Positions 7,687 to 15,469 of a stretch of DNA of 64,000 nt are shown piece after piece (positions within the stretch are counted from its first letter, which is position 1; each line of letters starts with the position of its first letter). The stretch is from the NCBI RefSeq assembly GCF_900104445.1, contig NZ_FNJI01000004.1, positions 1 through 64,000 of the forward strand, given 5' to 3'. Made by a program: the position numbers and the translations under genes. The notes under the pieces are model-generated. The model saw nothing but the letters and a program-made list of their open reading frames with translations, did no database searches and was not told the DNA's origin. Origin of the DNA: Desulforhopalus singaporensis (GTDB lineage: Bacteria; Desulfobacterota; Desulfobulbia; Desulfobulbales; Desulfocapsaceae).

Positions 7687-8610
7687 TTACAGCCTTCTGA
7701 GTATATAGCAGCCGCTTGCGATAATCAGGATTGTCCCCGCCAGCTGCACCAGGTCAGGAATATCACGCCAGAACACAAATCCCCATACGATGGAGATGGG
7801 GATGACAAAAAACTCAAAGGGTGCGACGATCGATGCCCTGCCCAGGCGATAACCCTGGGAAAGGCAGTAGAATCCCACTGCGGCTATAATGCCGGTACCG
7901 AAAATCAGGAGCAGGTCGTCTCCAGTGGGAACCGTCCATCTGCGCAGCAGAAAATCCATGTTGGGATGTGCAGTGGCGAGAAGACTGCCGTCGCCGATAA
8001 AATACCACAGCAGACCGCCTCCCGCCAGGTAAGTCATGGTAGGATAAAACACGAGGGACGCGCCGCTTTCATGTTCTCCGTATTTCCTGGTAATTACTGC
8101 CGAGATTGCATAGAACAGGCCGGATATGAGCGGCAGCACCGCGTCAACACCCATAATGGCTGATCCCGGGCGCATCACGGTCACAATGCCTGTAAAACCG
8201 ACAACAAGCGCGAACCATCCCCGCCTGTCGATCCGTTCATCGAGAAAGAAAACGGAAAAAACAGAGATAAAGAGCGGAGCGCAGAAGAAAACAGTGACGG
8301 TCTGGGCGATTGGGATTCGGGCGATAGCAAAGTAATAGAGGGTATAGGACAGCAGCAGCAGGAGTCCTCTTACCATCTGGAAAGAGGCCTGCCTGGTTTG
8401 CAATAGAGAAAAGCCGCCTTCCAGTTTTATGATGAGAAGTATTGGCAACAATGCGAAAACACTTCTGAGAAAGACGATCTCATGCACCGGGTAACTGATG
8501 CTGATCAGCTTTATAATCACATCCTGGATGGAAAAGGTAAATCCTCCCGCCAGGATGAAGAAAATGCCGGGCAGGGAAGATTCCGACCTGGTGAAATATA
8601 TTTTTTTCAT
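7687..8610 (-). CDS. EamA-family (DMT) transporter
   Basis: About 307 residues with two EamA repeats and roughly ten membrane helices. The N-terminal repeat contains a GGFTFSIQDVIIKLIS element, and the C-terminal repeat ends in VAPFEFFVIPISIVWGFVFWRDIP. I chose the ATG at 8610 (MKKIYFTRSE); an ATG nine codons upstream (8637) has no ribosome-binding site. It is related to the RhaT/YdcZ-like branch often annotated as S-adenosylmethionine or amino acid exporters, but nothing here fixes the substrate. It ends 45 bases before the racemase-like gene begins and may be cotranscribed with it. Confidence 0.85.
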   Translation of the reverse strand: MKKIYFTRSESSLPGIFFILAGGFTFSIQDVIIKLISISYPVHEIVFLRSVFALLPILLIIKLEGGFSLLQTRQASFQMVRGLLLLLSYTLYYFAIARIPIAQTVTVFFCAPLFISVFSVFFLDERIDRRGWFALVVGFTGIVTVMRPGSAIMGVDAVLPLISGLFYAISAVITRKYGEHESGASLVFYPTMTYLAGGGLLWYFIGDGSLLATAHPNMDFLLRRWTVPTGDDLLLIFGTGIIAAVGFYCLSQGYRLGRASIVAPFEFFVIPISIVWGFVFWRDIPDLVQLAGTILIIASGCYILRRL

Positions 8611-8793
8611 CGACCCGATTTCCGTTGAATTGTGCATGAAGCGGAAACAACTGCTCTAACAATCTATATCTGGTCTGGTGAAAAAAAATCAATAGAAATA
8701 TGACCGGATCTTTTTTTACCGCAAGACGGGGCCGGAGATGGTGGTGGCGTCGGCGGTTAACAAAGAAGAAAAATCGCGAGACCGATGCGGCCG

Positions 8794-9330
8794 TTATAGT
8801 AACGTATCGATTTTTTTTGCAATCTCTGCGGTGTCGTCACACTTTTCCAGGCAGGACCTGATAGAGCGCAGGATTTCCCTGGCGATGCCGATCTTCGGTT
8901 TCGGCGACAGCAGCTGGGTGTCGAGGGTCTTCAGGTCGATGACGATTTCCTCCAGCGTATCGAAGTCAAGGTGTTGCGGGGGGATTGCCGCCTTGAGTTG
9001 TTGCCGCAGGGTTTCAAGAATGTTAAGGTCTTCACTGTTGGCAACGGGTCCCTCGCTCAGGGACGCACCATCCTCCGCCGTCTTGTCCGCCGGTGCCGCC
9101 ATCCCGAGATGGGCAAGTCCTTCCCTGGTGATGGCGATGTTGCCGGCCAGGGTTTTCAACTCGACCAGCCCCTTGACCATCAGGTCTTCGGCTATCCTGC
9201 CCGCTTCCGTGCGCTCAAACCCTATTGCGCTTCCCACGTCATGCATGTTGGCGTGCACGGTTTCGTCTCCGCCGGTTATCCGGTACAGCTCCTCGAGAAA
9301 ATTACTTATTGCATTATTATCTTCACTCAT
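8794..9330 (-). CDS. Uncharacterised protein with a winged-helix-like N-terminal domain
   Basis: About 178 residues from the ATG at 9330, which has GAGAGG about 13 bases upstream. An ATG at 9387 would add 19 residues and cannot be excluded. The first 85 residues look like a winged helix (VGSAIGFERTEAGRIAEDLMVKGLVEL, then a wing and ITREGLAHLGM). A low-complexity linker leads to a charged C-terminal helical region (about 110-178) rich in leucine and isoleucine, suited to a coiled coil. I do not recognise the family. Binding to DNA or to a partner protein is possible. It is followed on the same strand by the gap before the EamA exporter, and preceded by modF. Confidence 0.6.
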   Translation of the reverse strand: MSEDNNAISNFLEELYRITGGDETVHANMHDVGSAIGFERTEAGRIAEDLMVKGLVELKTLAGNIAITREGLAHLGMAAPADKTAEDGASLSEGPVANSEDLNILETLRQQLKAAIPPQHLDFDTLEEIVIDLKTLDTQLLSPKPKIGIAREILRSIRSCLEKCDDTAEIAKKIDTLL

Positions 9331-9453
9331 GGAGAAACCTATGCCTCTCAGTTGGTAAGGGTAGGAAGTTTCAAACAGATCGGTCATGACCTGGCGAACC
9401 GTAACTGTACCACTAGAGCCAGATTATCACAAGCGGCCGCGTTTTGCGAACCG

Positions 9454-10872
9454 TCAGCTGACCGCTTTGTAGCTGTCCAGCTTGATATGATGCTTGAAAA
9501 AATCGCGGTGTTCGTCCCTGCGGTGGGTGACGAAAAGGATAGTGGACAGCTTCCTGTCGCTGACTAACTGTAAAAAATCAAGCACTTTTGCCCTGTTGAT
9601 GTCGTCGAGTCCCTGGGTCGGCTCGTCGAGAACCAGCAGGTCCGGAAGCTTGATCAGGGCTCTTGCGACAAGCACCAGCCTCTGTTGGGCGTACGTGAGT
9701 TTGCCAAACGGGTGATTGGCCTTGTCGGCAAGATTTATCCACGCCAGCCATTTCTGTGCTTTTTTCAATTGCTGGGTATGAATTTTCCGGTAGAGACCGA
9801 TTGAATCGTGCAGCCCGGAAAGAACCACGTGCATGGCGGTGCCGACGCTGCGGTGGTCGCGGTGCAGGGACGGGGAAACCATCCCGATTTTACTTTTTAT
9901 CTCCCATACCGATTCTCCGGTCCCTCTCTTTTTGCCGAACATGTGCAGATCGTTTGCGTAACATTTGGGGTTGTCCCCCACGAGGATGTCAAGAAGTGTC
10001 GATTTCCCGCAGCCGTTATGACCGCTGATCAGGGTGTGATCGCCGCTGCAAACGGTCAGGTTAAGCCCGGAAAAAAGCATCTTTTTGCCGTAACCGGCGA
10101 AACCGTTTCGTAATTTTATGAGTTCTTTATTGCCTGGGGTCTGCTCATCTGGGTTCACTGAATCGGTGGGAGGTGGTGCCGCCGCAACTTTTTTTTCACC
10201 GGTCACCAAATGGCCCGTAGAGGTACCGTGGAGTTCCGGCAGAATTGTTTTTCTCAGCCCGGCTGCGCAAAGTCTTCCCGCTTTTATGAGTGCAAGGTGG
10301 GAACACCACTCAGGGATGTCGACGAGGTTGTTGACAAAAACAATGGTCTGCACGTCGCCCGGCAGCGAAACAAGCGCCTGGTTGAGTTCGATGCAGCTCT
10401 GGTGGTCGAGGCCGTCGTAGGGGTCCTGCAGTATCAGGGTGCTGGCACCGGTTATGATCGCTTCCAGGATCAGCAGCTTGCGGCATTGCCCGGAGCTCAG
10501 CTGCCGGTAGCCGAGGTCGAGGCAGCGCTCCATGTCAAGAGCCCGCAGCAGCGGCAGAAAATCGCGGTAACCGGGGAGAAATTCATAAACCCTGGTGCCG
10601 GGGTCGACGCGATCGAGAAAATCGGTGTCATCGTTTCGCAGTTCCCGCTCAAACACTATCTGCTGGTTGGCAAAGGAAATGATCCCCGGTTTTACAGGGG
10701 CAATGTATTGCCCGACCGAGTAATTCCCGGCTCTTCCCGTTAAAAAATCAAGCAATATGTCGATTCCCGAATCATTGCCGCCGTAAACGCACCAGCTCTC
10801 ATTACTTCTGACAACGAGTTCGTCTATCTGCAGCTCGGGATGGGAAAAATTTTTGATGTACATGGCCGGCAA
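9454..10872 (-). CDS. modF: ModF-type tandem ABC ATPase with a degenerate first site
   Basis: 472 residues with two fused ABC ATPase domains, collinear with E. coli ModF. The strongest match is in the second half (NDLHMFGKKRGTGESVWEIK and LSGLHDSIGLY). Domain 2 has a standard Walker A (GHNGCGKS, 284-291) and Walker B (LLVLDE, 412-417), but its signature reads LTYAQ (392-396) rather than LSGGQ. Domain 1 keeps a good signature (LSSGQ, 125-129). Its Walker A has lost the lysine (GGNDSGID, 31-38), and its Walker B reads LILQDP. One composite site should therefore be intact and the other dead. ModF proteins lack membrane domains. They are linked by name and E. coli context to molybdate, but their role is not settled. 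It starts 5 bases after the yciA stop codon. Confidence 0.9.
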   Translation of the reverse strand: MPAMYIKNFSHPELQIDELVVRSNESWCVYGGNDSGIDILLDFLTGRAGNYSVGQYIAPVKPGIISFANQQIVFERELRNDDTDFLDRVDPGTRVYEFLPGYRDFLPLLRALDMERCLDLGYRQLSSGQCRKLLILEAIITGASTLILQDPYDGLDHQSCIELNQALVSLPGDVQTIVFVNNLVDIPEWCSHLALIKAGRLCAAGLRKTILPELHGTSTGHLVTGEKKVAAAPPPTDSVNPDEQTPGNKELIKLRNGFAGYGKKMLFSGLNLTVCSGDHTLISGHNGCGKSTLLDILVGDNPKCYANDLHMFGKKRGTGESVWEIKSKIGMVSPSLHRDHRSVGTAMHVVLSGLHDSIGLYRKIHTQQLKKAQKWLAWINLADKANHPFGKLTYAQQRLVLVARALIKLPDLLVLDEPTQGLDDINRAKVLDFLQLVSDRKLSTILFVTHRRDEHRDFFKHHIKLDSYKAVS

Positions 10873-10877
10873 GAGGT

Positions 10878-11300
10878 TTACCCGTTGAGGTCGCGAAGAT
10901 GCTCGCGGTTTATCGTCTGCTTCCTGCCCTGTTCGTCCACCGAGACATAGGTGAACGCGGCTTTTGTCACAAGCTCTTCAACCACCGACAGCCCGGGTTC
11001 GTCAAGGGCGGGGTGGACACGGACCTCAAGGTCGATGGTGATTGAGGTGTTGCCAATTTTCGCCACGTTCCCGTAGCAGCACACGGTATCGCCTACATGC
11101 ACCGGCTTTATGAATCGGATGGAGTCGACCGCAACCGTCACCACCCGGGTACAGGTTCTCTCCCGTGCCAGTATGCCTCCGGCGATGTCCATCTGGGACA
11201 TGATCCAGCCGCCAAAAATATCGCCAGCCGGATTGGTGTCCGCAGGCATGGCGAGAGTTCGCAAGATGAGTTGTCCTTCCGGGATGTTGTCTTTTTCCAT
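10878..11300 (-). CDS. yciA: YciA-type acyl-CoA thioesterase
   Basis: 140 residues from the ATG at 11300 (MEKDNIPEG); reading further upstream gives low-quality sequence. A single hotdog domain matches E. coli YciA nearly throughout: LRTLAMPADTNPAGDIFGGW, then MSQMDIAGG, RVVTVAVDS and the VGDTVCCYG element. The family hydrolyses short- to long-chain acyl-CoAs in the cytoplasm as a hexamer, releasing CoA and free acid. It may relieve CoA sequestration during heavy acyl-CoA traffic, which fits the fatty-acid catabolism genes elsewhere in the window. It is followed by modF after 5 bases, so the two are probably cotranscribed. Confidence 0.92.
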   Translation of the reverse strand: MEKDNIPEGQLILRTLAMPADTNPAGDIFGGWIMSQMDIAGGILARERTCTRVVTVAVDSIRFIKPVHVGDTVCCYGNVAKIGNTSITIDLEVRVHPALDEPGLSVVEELVTKAAFTYVSVDEQGRKQTINREHLRDLNG

Positions 11301-11680
11301 AATATCTGATCGCTGAGGGTTGTCAGGGCCGGATCGGTCCGGCTGGATCAGGGGCAGCAGGCTGAAGGCTGCAGCGCCTGACTTGGTTGTGCCCGCCTGC
11401 TTCCACCTTGGCCTTTTAATGGCGGTACTGCCAGGCAAGCATACTTGAATTTTGGTTTGATATCCATATAGTAGTTCCTAAGTAGCAATATTCGATGAAT
11501 TTTCCTTGCCGCACCCAGCAAGGCCAGGGACAAGATGAGCGCATAAATTTTGTCTGATTTGCCATACGCTTGGCCTGGGGGAGATGGCGTATGTCCTGCC
11601 TGGTGGTCGCCCGGAAAATGGCGGCAGGATAGGGAAGATCACCGGGACGATCAGGCAAAATTACTACAAAACCACGGACG
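11301..11680. other. 380-base divergent intergenic region with a candidate promoter
   Basis: No credible coding sequence. On the plus strand TTGAAT (11445-11450), a 16-bp spacer and TATAGT (11467-11472) form a plausible sigma-70 promoter for the gene at 11681, which would give a leader of about 200 bases. Small GC-rich repeats (GGCCGGATCGGTCCGGC near 11328, and CAGCAGGCTGAAGGCTG near 11354) could fold. I cannot identify a known RNA family. Confidence 0.45.
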
Positions 11681-12298
11681 GTGACGGATAAATTGAAAAA
11701 ATACTTGCTTGTCTCGGGCTGTCTTGGTGTGTTTGCGGCAGCCATGACCGTACCTTTTGTCTACGAGACGAAAACCCTCTGGTATAAAATCGGGTTTGAC
11801 AGGACGCTGCTGCGCGCCGGGCAGTTGTGCGGGCTGGTGACCTTTTTATTGCTGCTGGTGCAGGTTCTGCTTGCCAACCGGGGGCGGCTGCTTGAGCAAT
11901 CTTTCGGGGTACCAAAATTGCTGGAGTACCACCGGAAAAACGGCGTGCTTATCGGCCTGTTCGCCCTGCTTCACCTCCTGGGGGTGCTGATTCCGGAGAA
12001 CCTTGGCAACCTGCCGCTGTCCATGAGGTTCTGGCCGGAGCTGGTGGGAGCGGGGTTGTTCCTGCTTATAGCGCTTATGGCTGTCACTTCCCGGTACAGG
12101 CTGCAGCTGGGACTGGATTACCCGAAATGGCGTTATTCCCACCGGATCTTCGGATATCTCGCAATTGGTCTGGCCAGTCTGCACGTACTCTTTGTAAGTG
12201 AATCTTTCAGCGGCTGGCTGCCGCGGCTGGCTCTTATCGGCCTGGTTGGCGGCTGCGTGGTGCGGGTTGTGCTGTTGAAATGGTTCCGCACCAAATAG
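11681..12298 (+). CDS. Ferric-reductase-like b-type heme membrane protein
   Basis: 205 residues starting at a GTG, with about six membrane helices. The two paired-histidine helices expected for a ferric reductase-like transmembrane (YedZ/Nox-type) domain are present: YHRKNGVLIGLFALLHLLGV and YSHRIFGYLAIGLASLHVLF. Such proteins bind one or two b hemes and pass electrons across the inner membrane. No FAD or NAD domain is attached, so the electron source must be another protein. The downstream gene encodes an exported YceI protein. E. coli pairs YceI with the b-type cytochrome YceJ, so a shared function is likely, although a promoter-like region separates the two here. Confidence 0.8.
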   Translation: MTDKLKKYLLVSGCLGVFAAAMTVPFVYETKTLWYKIGFDRTLLRAGQLCGLVTFLLLLVQVLLANRGRLLEQSFGVPKLLEYHRKNGVLIGLFALLHLLGVLIPENLGNLPLSMRFWPELVGAGLFLLIALMAVTSRYRLQLGLDYPKWRYSHRIFGYLAIGLASLHVLFVSESFSGWLPRLALIGLVGGCVVRVVLLKWFRTK

Positions 12299-12312
12299 TT
12301 TAATGTTAAAGC

Positions 12313-12381
12313 TTGTCAATCGGTTGCGCCATCTTATGGTCTATTGTATCGCCGGAATATCTGTAATTACACAATATCCGG
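12313..12381 (+). promoter_or_regulatory. yceI promoter with nested palindromes
   Basis: TTGTCA (12313-12318), a 16-bp spacer and TATGGT (12335-12340) form a candidate promoter. Just downstream, CCGGAATAT (12352-12360) and ATATCCGG (12374-12381) form an inverted repeat with one bulge. It encloses a perfect 10-bp palindrome TGTAATTACA (12362-12371). The layout suits a repressor site near the transcription start. Confidence 0.5.
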
Positions 12382-12450
12382 GAAAATAACCAAGGTGTGT
12401 TGCCGCCATTGGTCACGCGATAGATTGCAACTCAATAAACGGAGGATATC

Positions 12451-13050
12451 ATGAAGCATTATTTGCAAGTAGTGACTCTGGTACTGTTTTTTTCGCAGCT
12501 GTTCGGTTGGCAGACAGTCTATGGCGAAGTGAAGAGCTTAAGCGTTGATAAAGCGCATTCAAATATCTATTTCAGTATTGACCATATCTTTTCCAAGATA
12601 AACGGCCGGTTCGATGATTTTGAAGCTGAAATAAGGTTTGATCCCGCAGATCTTGAAGGCTCCCGTTTCTATTTCAAAATTATGGTTGATTCCATCGACA
12701 CAAACATCGCTAAACGTGACAAGCATTTGTTGTCATCCGATTTTTTTGATGCCGGCAAGTATCCGGAGATGACTTTCGAGTCGGTCTCGATAACAGACAT
12801 GGGCGATAGCCGTTTTGATGTTCTGGGAAAACTCACAGTTAAAGGCCAGGTCTATGACTTTGTGCTGCCTCTTGTTTTTGCCGGGGTGAAGGATCACCCG
12901 GCAATCAGCGGCAAAAAGGTGGCCGGTTTTAACGGAACTGTTACCCTTGATCGTCTGGCGTATAGAGTGGGTGGAGGAAAATTCTATGACATGGGAATCA
13001 TTGGAAAGGATGTGGATGTTCTGGTGAGCCTTGAGGCGTTAAGCAGATAA
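12451..13050 (+). CDS. YceI-family periplasmic lipid-binding protein
   Basis: 199 residues with a signal peptide (about 1-25, ending near YGE) and a CGGAGG ribosome-binding site before the ATG. The rest is a YceI lipocalin-like beta-barrel: VDKAHSNIYFSIDHIFSKINGRFDDF at the start, DKHLLSSDFFDAGKYPEMTFES in the middle, and GTVTLDRLAYRVG near the end. Family members bind a polyisoprenoid chain, possibly a quinone, in the periplasm. The preceding gene encodes a b-type heme membrane protein, as in the E. coli yceJ-yceI pair. This supports a role near the respiratory quinone pool, though the ligand here is unknown. Confidence 0.92.
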   Translation: MKHYLQVVTLVLFFSQLFGWQTVYGEVKSLSVDKAHSNIYFSIDHIFSKINGRFDDFEAEIRFDPADLEGSRFYFKIMVDSIDTNIAKRDKHLLSSDFFDAGKYPEMTFESVSITDMGDSRFDVLGKLTVKGQVYDFVLPLVFAGVKDHPAISGKKVAGFNGTVTLDRLAYRVGGGKFYDMGIIGKDVDVLVSLEALSR

Positions 13051-13104
13051 TGGCTCAACAGCCTCCGGCGCAGGTTTCGTGGAAATTAGGCCGGCGTCAC
13101 GCCA

Positions 13105-13132
13105 TTGACAAGACGTGAAGGTTAGTTATCGT
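13105..13132 (+). promoter_or_regulatory. Candidate sigma-70 promoter of the small zinc protein gene
   Basis: TTGACA (13105-13110), a 16-bp spacer and TATCGT (13127-13132), about 155 bases before the start codon at 13287. Confidence 0.4.
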
Positions 13133-13286
13133 TTTCTATGGATCTTTTCCCCGGTGGCATAACTGGAAAACATCTCGTGCCGGGAAAGGATCGAGAACGG
13201 CAAATCATTCCGGTCGCATCCATTTGTCGAACTCACTGGAGAGATAGAAAATTAACTGCTGTATAACGTTTGCAAGGAGGCACGTT

Positions 13287-13508
13287 ATGGCTCATACATG
13301 TAAAAGTTGCGGCGCGGTGGCAGACCACCCCGGTCATCTCTGTGATCCTATAGTCGAAAAACTGTCATGTTCCTATTGCGGCGAAAAAGATGTTTCGGTG
13401 ACCCATGTGTGTAAAGCGAAACTTGAGGCGATGAAATATTCCTGCGGATCATGCGGCAGAATTGCCGCCAAGGACGAAGAGTTATGTAAACCGGAGGAGA
13501 TTGGCTGA
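13287..13508 (+). CDS. Small cysteine-rich zinc-ribbon protein
   Basis: 73 residues with a strong GGAGG ribosome-binding site. It carries three CxxC knuckles (CKSCG at the N-terminus, CSYCG in the middle, CGSCG near the C-terminus). Interleaved single cysteines (HLCDP, HVCKA, LCKPE) and histidines complete the set. The spacing suggests three repeats of about 25 residues, each a CxxC followed about 11-15 residues later by H/C-x-C. At least one, and probably two, zinc ions could be bound. I do not recognise a named family. It has its own promoter and a strong terminator, so it is an independent transcript. A role in metal handling or as a small protein-binding zinc ribbon is inference only. Confidence 0.78.
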   Translation: MAHTCKSCGAVADHPGHLCDPIVEKLSCSYCGEKDVSVTHVCKAKLEAMKYSCGSCGRIAAKDEELCKPEEIG

Positions 13509-13556
13509 GCCTTTTGCGTCGACAGATAAAAAACACCTACCTAAACAGAGAAACGG

Positions 13557-13608
13557 CCCGTTCTTCCCTGGCAAGCCAGTTGACCGGCAGGGAGAGAACG
13601 GGCTCTTT
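13557..13608. terminator. Strong bidirectional-type terminator
   Basis: CCCGTTCT-T-CCCTG (13557-13570) pairs with CAGGGA-G-AGAACGGG (13588-13602), a 13- to 14-bp stem with one mismatch, followed by CTCTTTTG. It separates the convergent zinc-protein and DsrC-like genes. The T run is on the plus-strand side, so it mainly serves the zinc-protein gene. Confidence 0.8.
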
Positions 13609-13628
13609 TGTCGGCTGGAAGACGCTGT

Positions 13629-13973
13629 TTAAAAACAGAATCCCTGCATAGGCAGACCGGCGATCTGGAACGCCTGGTGAATACCCCTGGGGAACAGGTT
13701 GTAGAAATATTTCATGGTACCCTTTTCCGGTCCCATATCCTTTGCCATATCGGCAGTCACCACCCGCACGTACGGGTGTCTTTTTCTTTCCGTATACGAC
13801 TTTCTGATCAATTCTATCACCCGCTTGTGGTCGTTTGTCAGCGCCAGGTCGAGTTTTTGGGCGATATAATCGCGGACCTTGTGGTCCCAGGCGTTGAGGT
13901 CGAGAAGCTGGTAATTTTCCGAAATCAGGTATTTTTTTCCATTGATATGGAGATAGTGGCTAATCGTCGTCAT
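13629..13973 (-). CDS. DsrC/TusE-family sulfur carrier with a single C-terminal cysteine
   Basis: 114 residues with a strong AGGAGGTG ribosome-binding site. The C-terminal half aligns with TusE/DsrC: EKGTMKYFYNLFPRGIHQAFQIAGLPMQGFCF corresponds in order to the family's EKG, YLYRLFPKG and AGLPKPxxC(V/I) elements. The penultimate Cys113 is the conserved sulfur-carrying residue. The second DsrC cysteine, expected 11 residues upstream, is replaced by Phe102, so this is a TusE-like or regulatory paralogue rather than the dissimilatory DsrC that forms a trisulfide. It could relay sulfur for tRNA thiolation or another pathway. No tus or dsr genes are adjacent. It stands alone on the minus strand. 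Confidence 0.85.
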   Translation of the reverse strand: MTTISHYLHINGKKYLISENYQLLDLNAWDHKVRDYIAQKLDLALTNDHKRVIELIRKSYTERKRHPYVRVVTADMAKDMGPEKGTMKYFYNLFPRGIHQAFQIAGLPMQGFCF

Positions 13974-14198
13974 GGTACACCTCCTGCAACATAAAAAGAT
14001 TCATCAAGCAGCTGAACAAGCTGCGGACACCTATGATAGTCTTCACTTAAATAGTACCACAAAAGAGTCGGAATACCAAGGGTAAATCGTACTTGTTGAG
14101 TGTGGAAATGTACGTGATTGCAGTGAGATACCACGCAGTGGCGGTTGTGTTTCGGGAGGTGCTTTTAAGTCAGGTTTTTACGGGAGAATGCATTGTCT

Positions 14199-14768
14199 CT
14201 AGAAGTCGATACCGGGTTGGGGTTCTATATCTTTTCGGTATGCGTGCTTTATTTCGCGCACTTCGCTGACTGTGTCCGCCTGTTCGATAAAGTCGGGATG
14301 AGCGTTTCTGCCGGTCATGACGAGATGCATGTGCGGGGGGCGGAGGTCGAGTATCTGCTGTACCTGGTCCTTGTCGACCAGCTTGAGTTTTAATGCATTG
14401 TTGATTTCATCGAGAATGAGGGTGTCGCAGGAGTCTTCTTTGAGAATGTTTTTTACAAGCTGCAGGGCGTCCTGGGCGTTTTTACGGTGCTCGGCATGGG
14501 AGTACGGATTCCCCTGGATACCGCAGAAGCCTTTGCCGGTTGCCTGCAGGGTGACCAGCGGTGCGAGCAGTTTGACCCCGTCCCACTCCCCGGAGTAGAG
14601 GTCTCCTTTCATAAACTGGACGATGCTTGTCTTCAGGCCGTGACCGCATCCTCTCAGCGCCATGCCCATGGCGGAAGTGGTTTTGCCCTTGCCGTCCCCG
14701 GTAATGATGACGACGAGTCCCTGACGATGTTCTGGTTCGAATTTGGTGACGATAACCTGGTCTGTCAT
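14199..14768 (-). CDS. cobO: Cob(I)yrinic acid a,c-diamide adenosyltransferase (CobA/CobO type)
   Basis: 189 residues. The enzyme transfers the adenosyl group of ATP to reduced corrinoid, giving adenosylcobamide; this supports methylmalonyl-CoA mutase and other B12 enzymes. The P-loop ITGDGKGKTTSAMGMALR (about 22-39) is the diagnostic CobA-type motif. The downstream LILDEINNALK element and the C-terminal TGRNAHPDFIEQADTVSEVREIKHAY block are also typical. It follows folA by 28 bases on the same strand, so the two are probably cotranscribed. There is no cobalamin riboswitch immediately upstream. No other corrinoid genes are in the window. Confidence 0.94.
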   Translation of the reverse strand: MTDQVIVTKFEPEHRQGLVVIITGDGKGKTTSAMGMALRGCGHGLKTSIVQFMKGDLYSGEWDGVKLLAPLVTLQATGKGFCGIQGNPYSHAEHRKNAQDALQLVKNILKEDSCDTLILDEINNALKLKLVDKDQVQQILDLRPPHMHLVMTGRNAHPDFIEQADTVSEVREIKHAYRKDIEPQPGIDF

Positions 14769-14796
14769 AATTTCTCCCGGTACCGGGATGAACAGG

Positions 14797-15276
14797 TCAG
14801 CTTACCCTGGCGTAGGTTATGGTGGTAAACGGTTCGCTGGCGTCCGGATGTTCCTCTCTGGAAATCTCCCGGAACTGGCTGTCGGTAAATTCCGGGAAGA
14901 AAACGTCGCCGTCCACGTCCCTTTTGAGAATGGTGAGTATAATGTGGGTTGCGACCTCGAAACCCTGGGCGAAGATTTCAGCACCGCCGATGATAAATAT
15001 CTTTTCGACATTGCCGCAGAGCCGTACCGCTTCTCCCAGGGATTCGGCATTATCAACGTTTTCGCCATGCTGCCGCCTGGTTCTGCTCAGCACGATGTGG
15101 CGTCTTCCCGGAAGCGGTGCGGGAAGAGAGTCAAAGGTTTTTCGTCCCATGATCATGGGAAACCCCATGGTGGTTTTCTTGAAAAACTTAAGCTCTTCAG
15201 GAATATGCCAGGGCATCTTGCCGTTTTTGCCAATGGTTCTGTTTTTTGCCATTGCGGCAATCAGGATTATCTGCAT
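14797..15276 (-). CDS. folA: Dihydrofolate reductase
   Basis: 159 residues, the usual length. It reduces dihydrofolate to tetrahydrofolate with NADPH in the cytoplasm. Landmarks in order are IAAMAKNRTIGKNGKMPWHIPEELKFFK (active-site loop; the acidic residue is Glu27, the position Asp occupies in E. coli), MGRKTFDSL, the LSRT turn, and IIGGAEIFAQG with the cofactor-binding glycines. A well-formed promoter lies upstream (15340-15368). cobO follows after 28 bases. It lies divergent from the zinc-ribbon membrane protein gene. Nothing unusual is apparent. Confidence 0.95.
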   Translation of the reverse strand: MQIILIAAMAKNRTIGKNGKMPWHIPEELKFFKKTTMGFPMIMGRKTFDSLPAPLPGRRHIVLSRTRRQHGENVDNAESLGEAVRLCGNVEKIFIIGGAEIFAQGFEVATHIILTILKRDVDGDVFFPEFTDSQFREISREEHPDASEPFTTITYARVS

Positions 15277-15339
15277 AGTCTGGTGGCAGTGTTGTGGGAA
15301 AACTGAAAAATATATTGTGCTTGCGCTAGCTTCCTTATA

Positions 15340-15368
15340 ATAATACGATGATTATACTAAATATTCAA
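15340..15368 (-). promoter_or_regulatory. folA-cobO promoter
   Basis: On the minus strand TTGAAT (15368-15363), exactly 17 bases, then TATTAT (15345-15340). This is a good sigma-70 match about 65 bases upstream of the folA start codon. Confidence 0.65.
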
Positions 15369-15469
15369 TTGGATTTGAGATTGCAGCCAGAAGATGTCAG
15401 CCGTCCCGCGCCTCATCCGGGATGAGGGGAAATTGATGGCCAAGGATAATAAGGAGCAGGAGGGATCTG

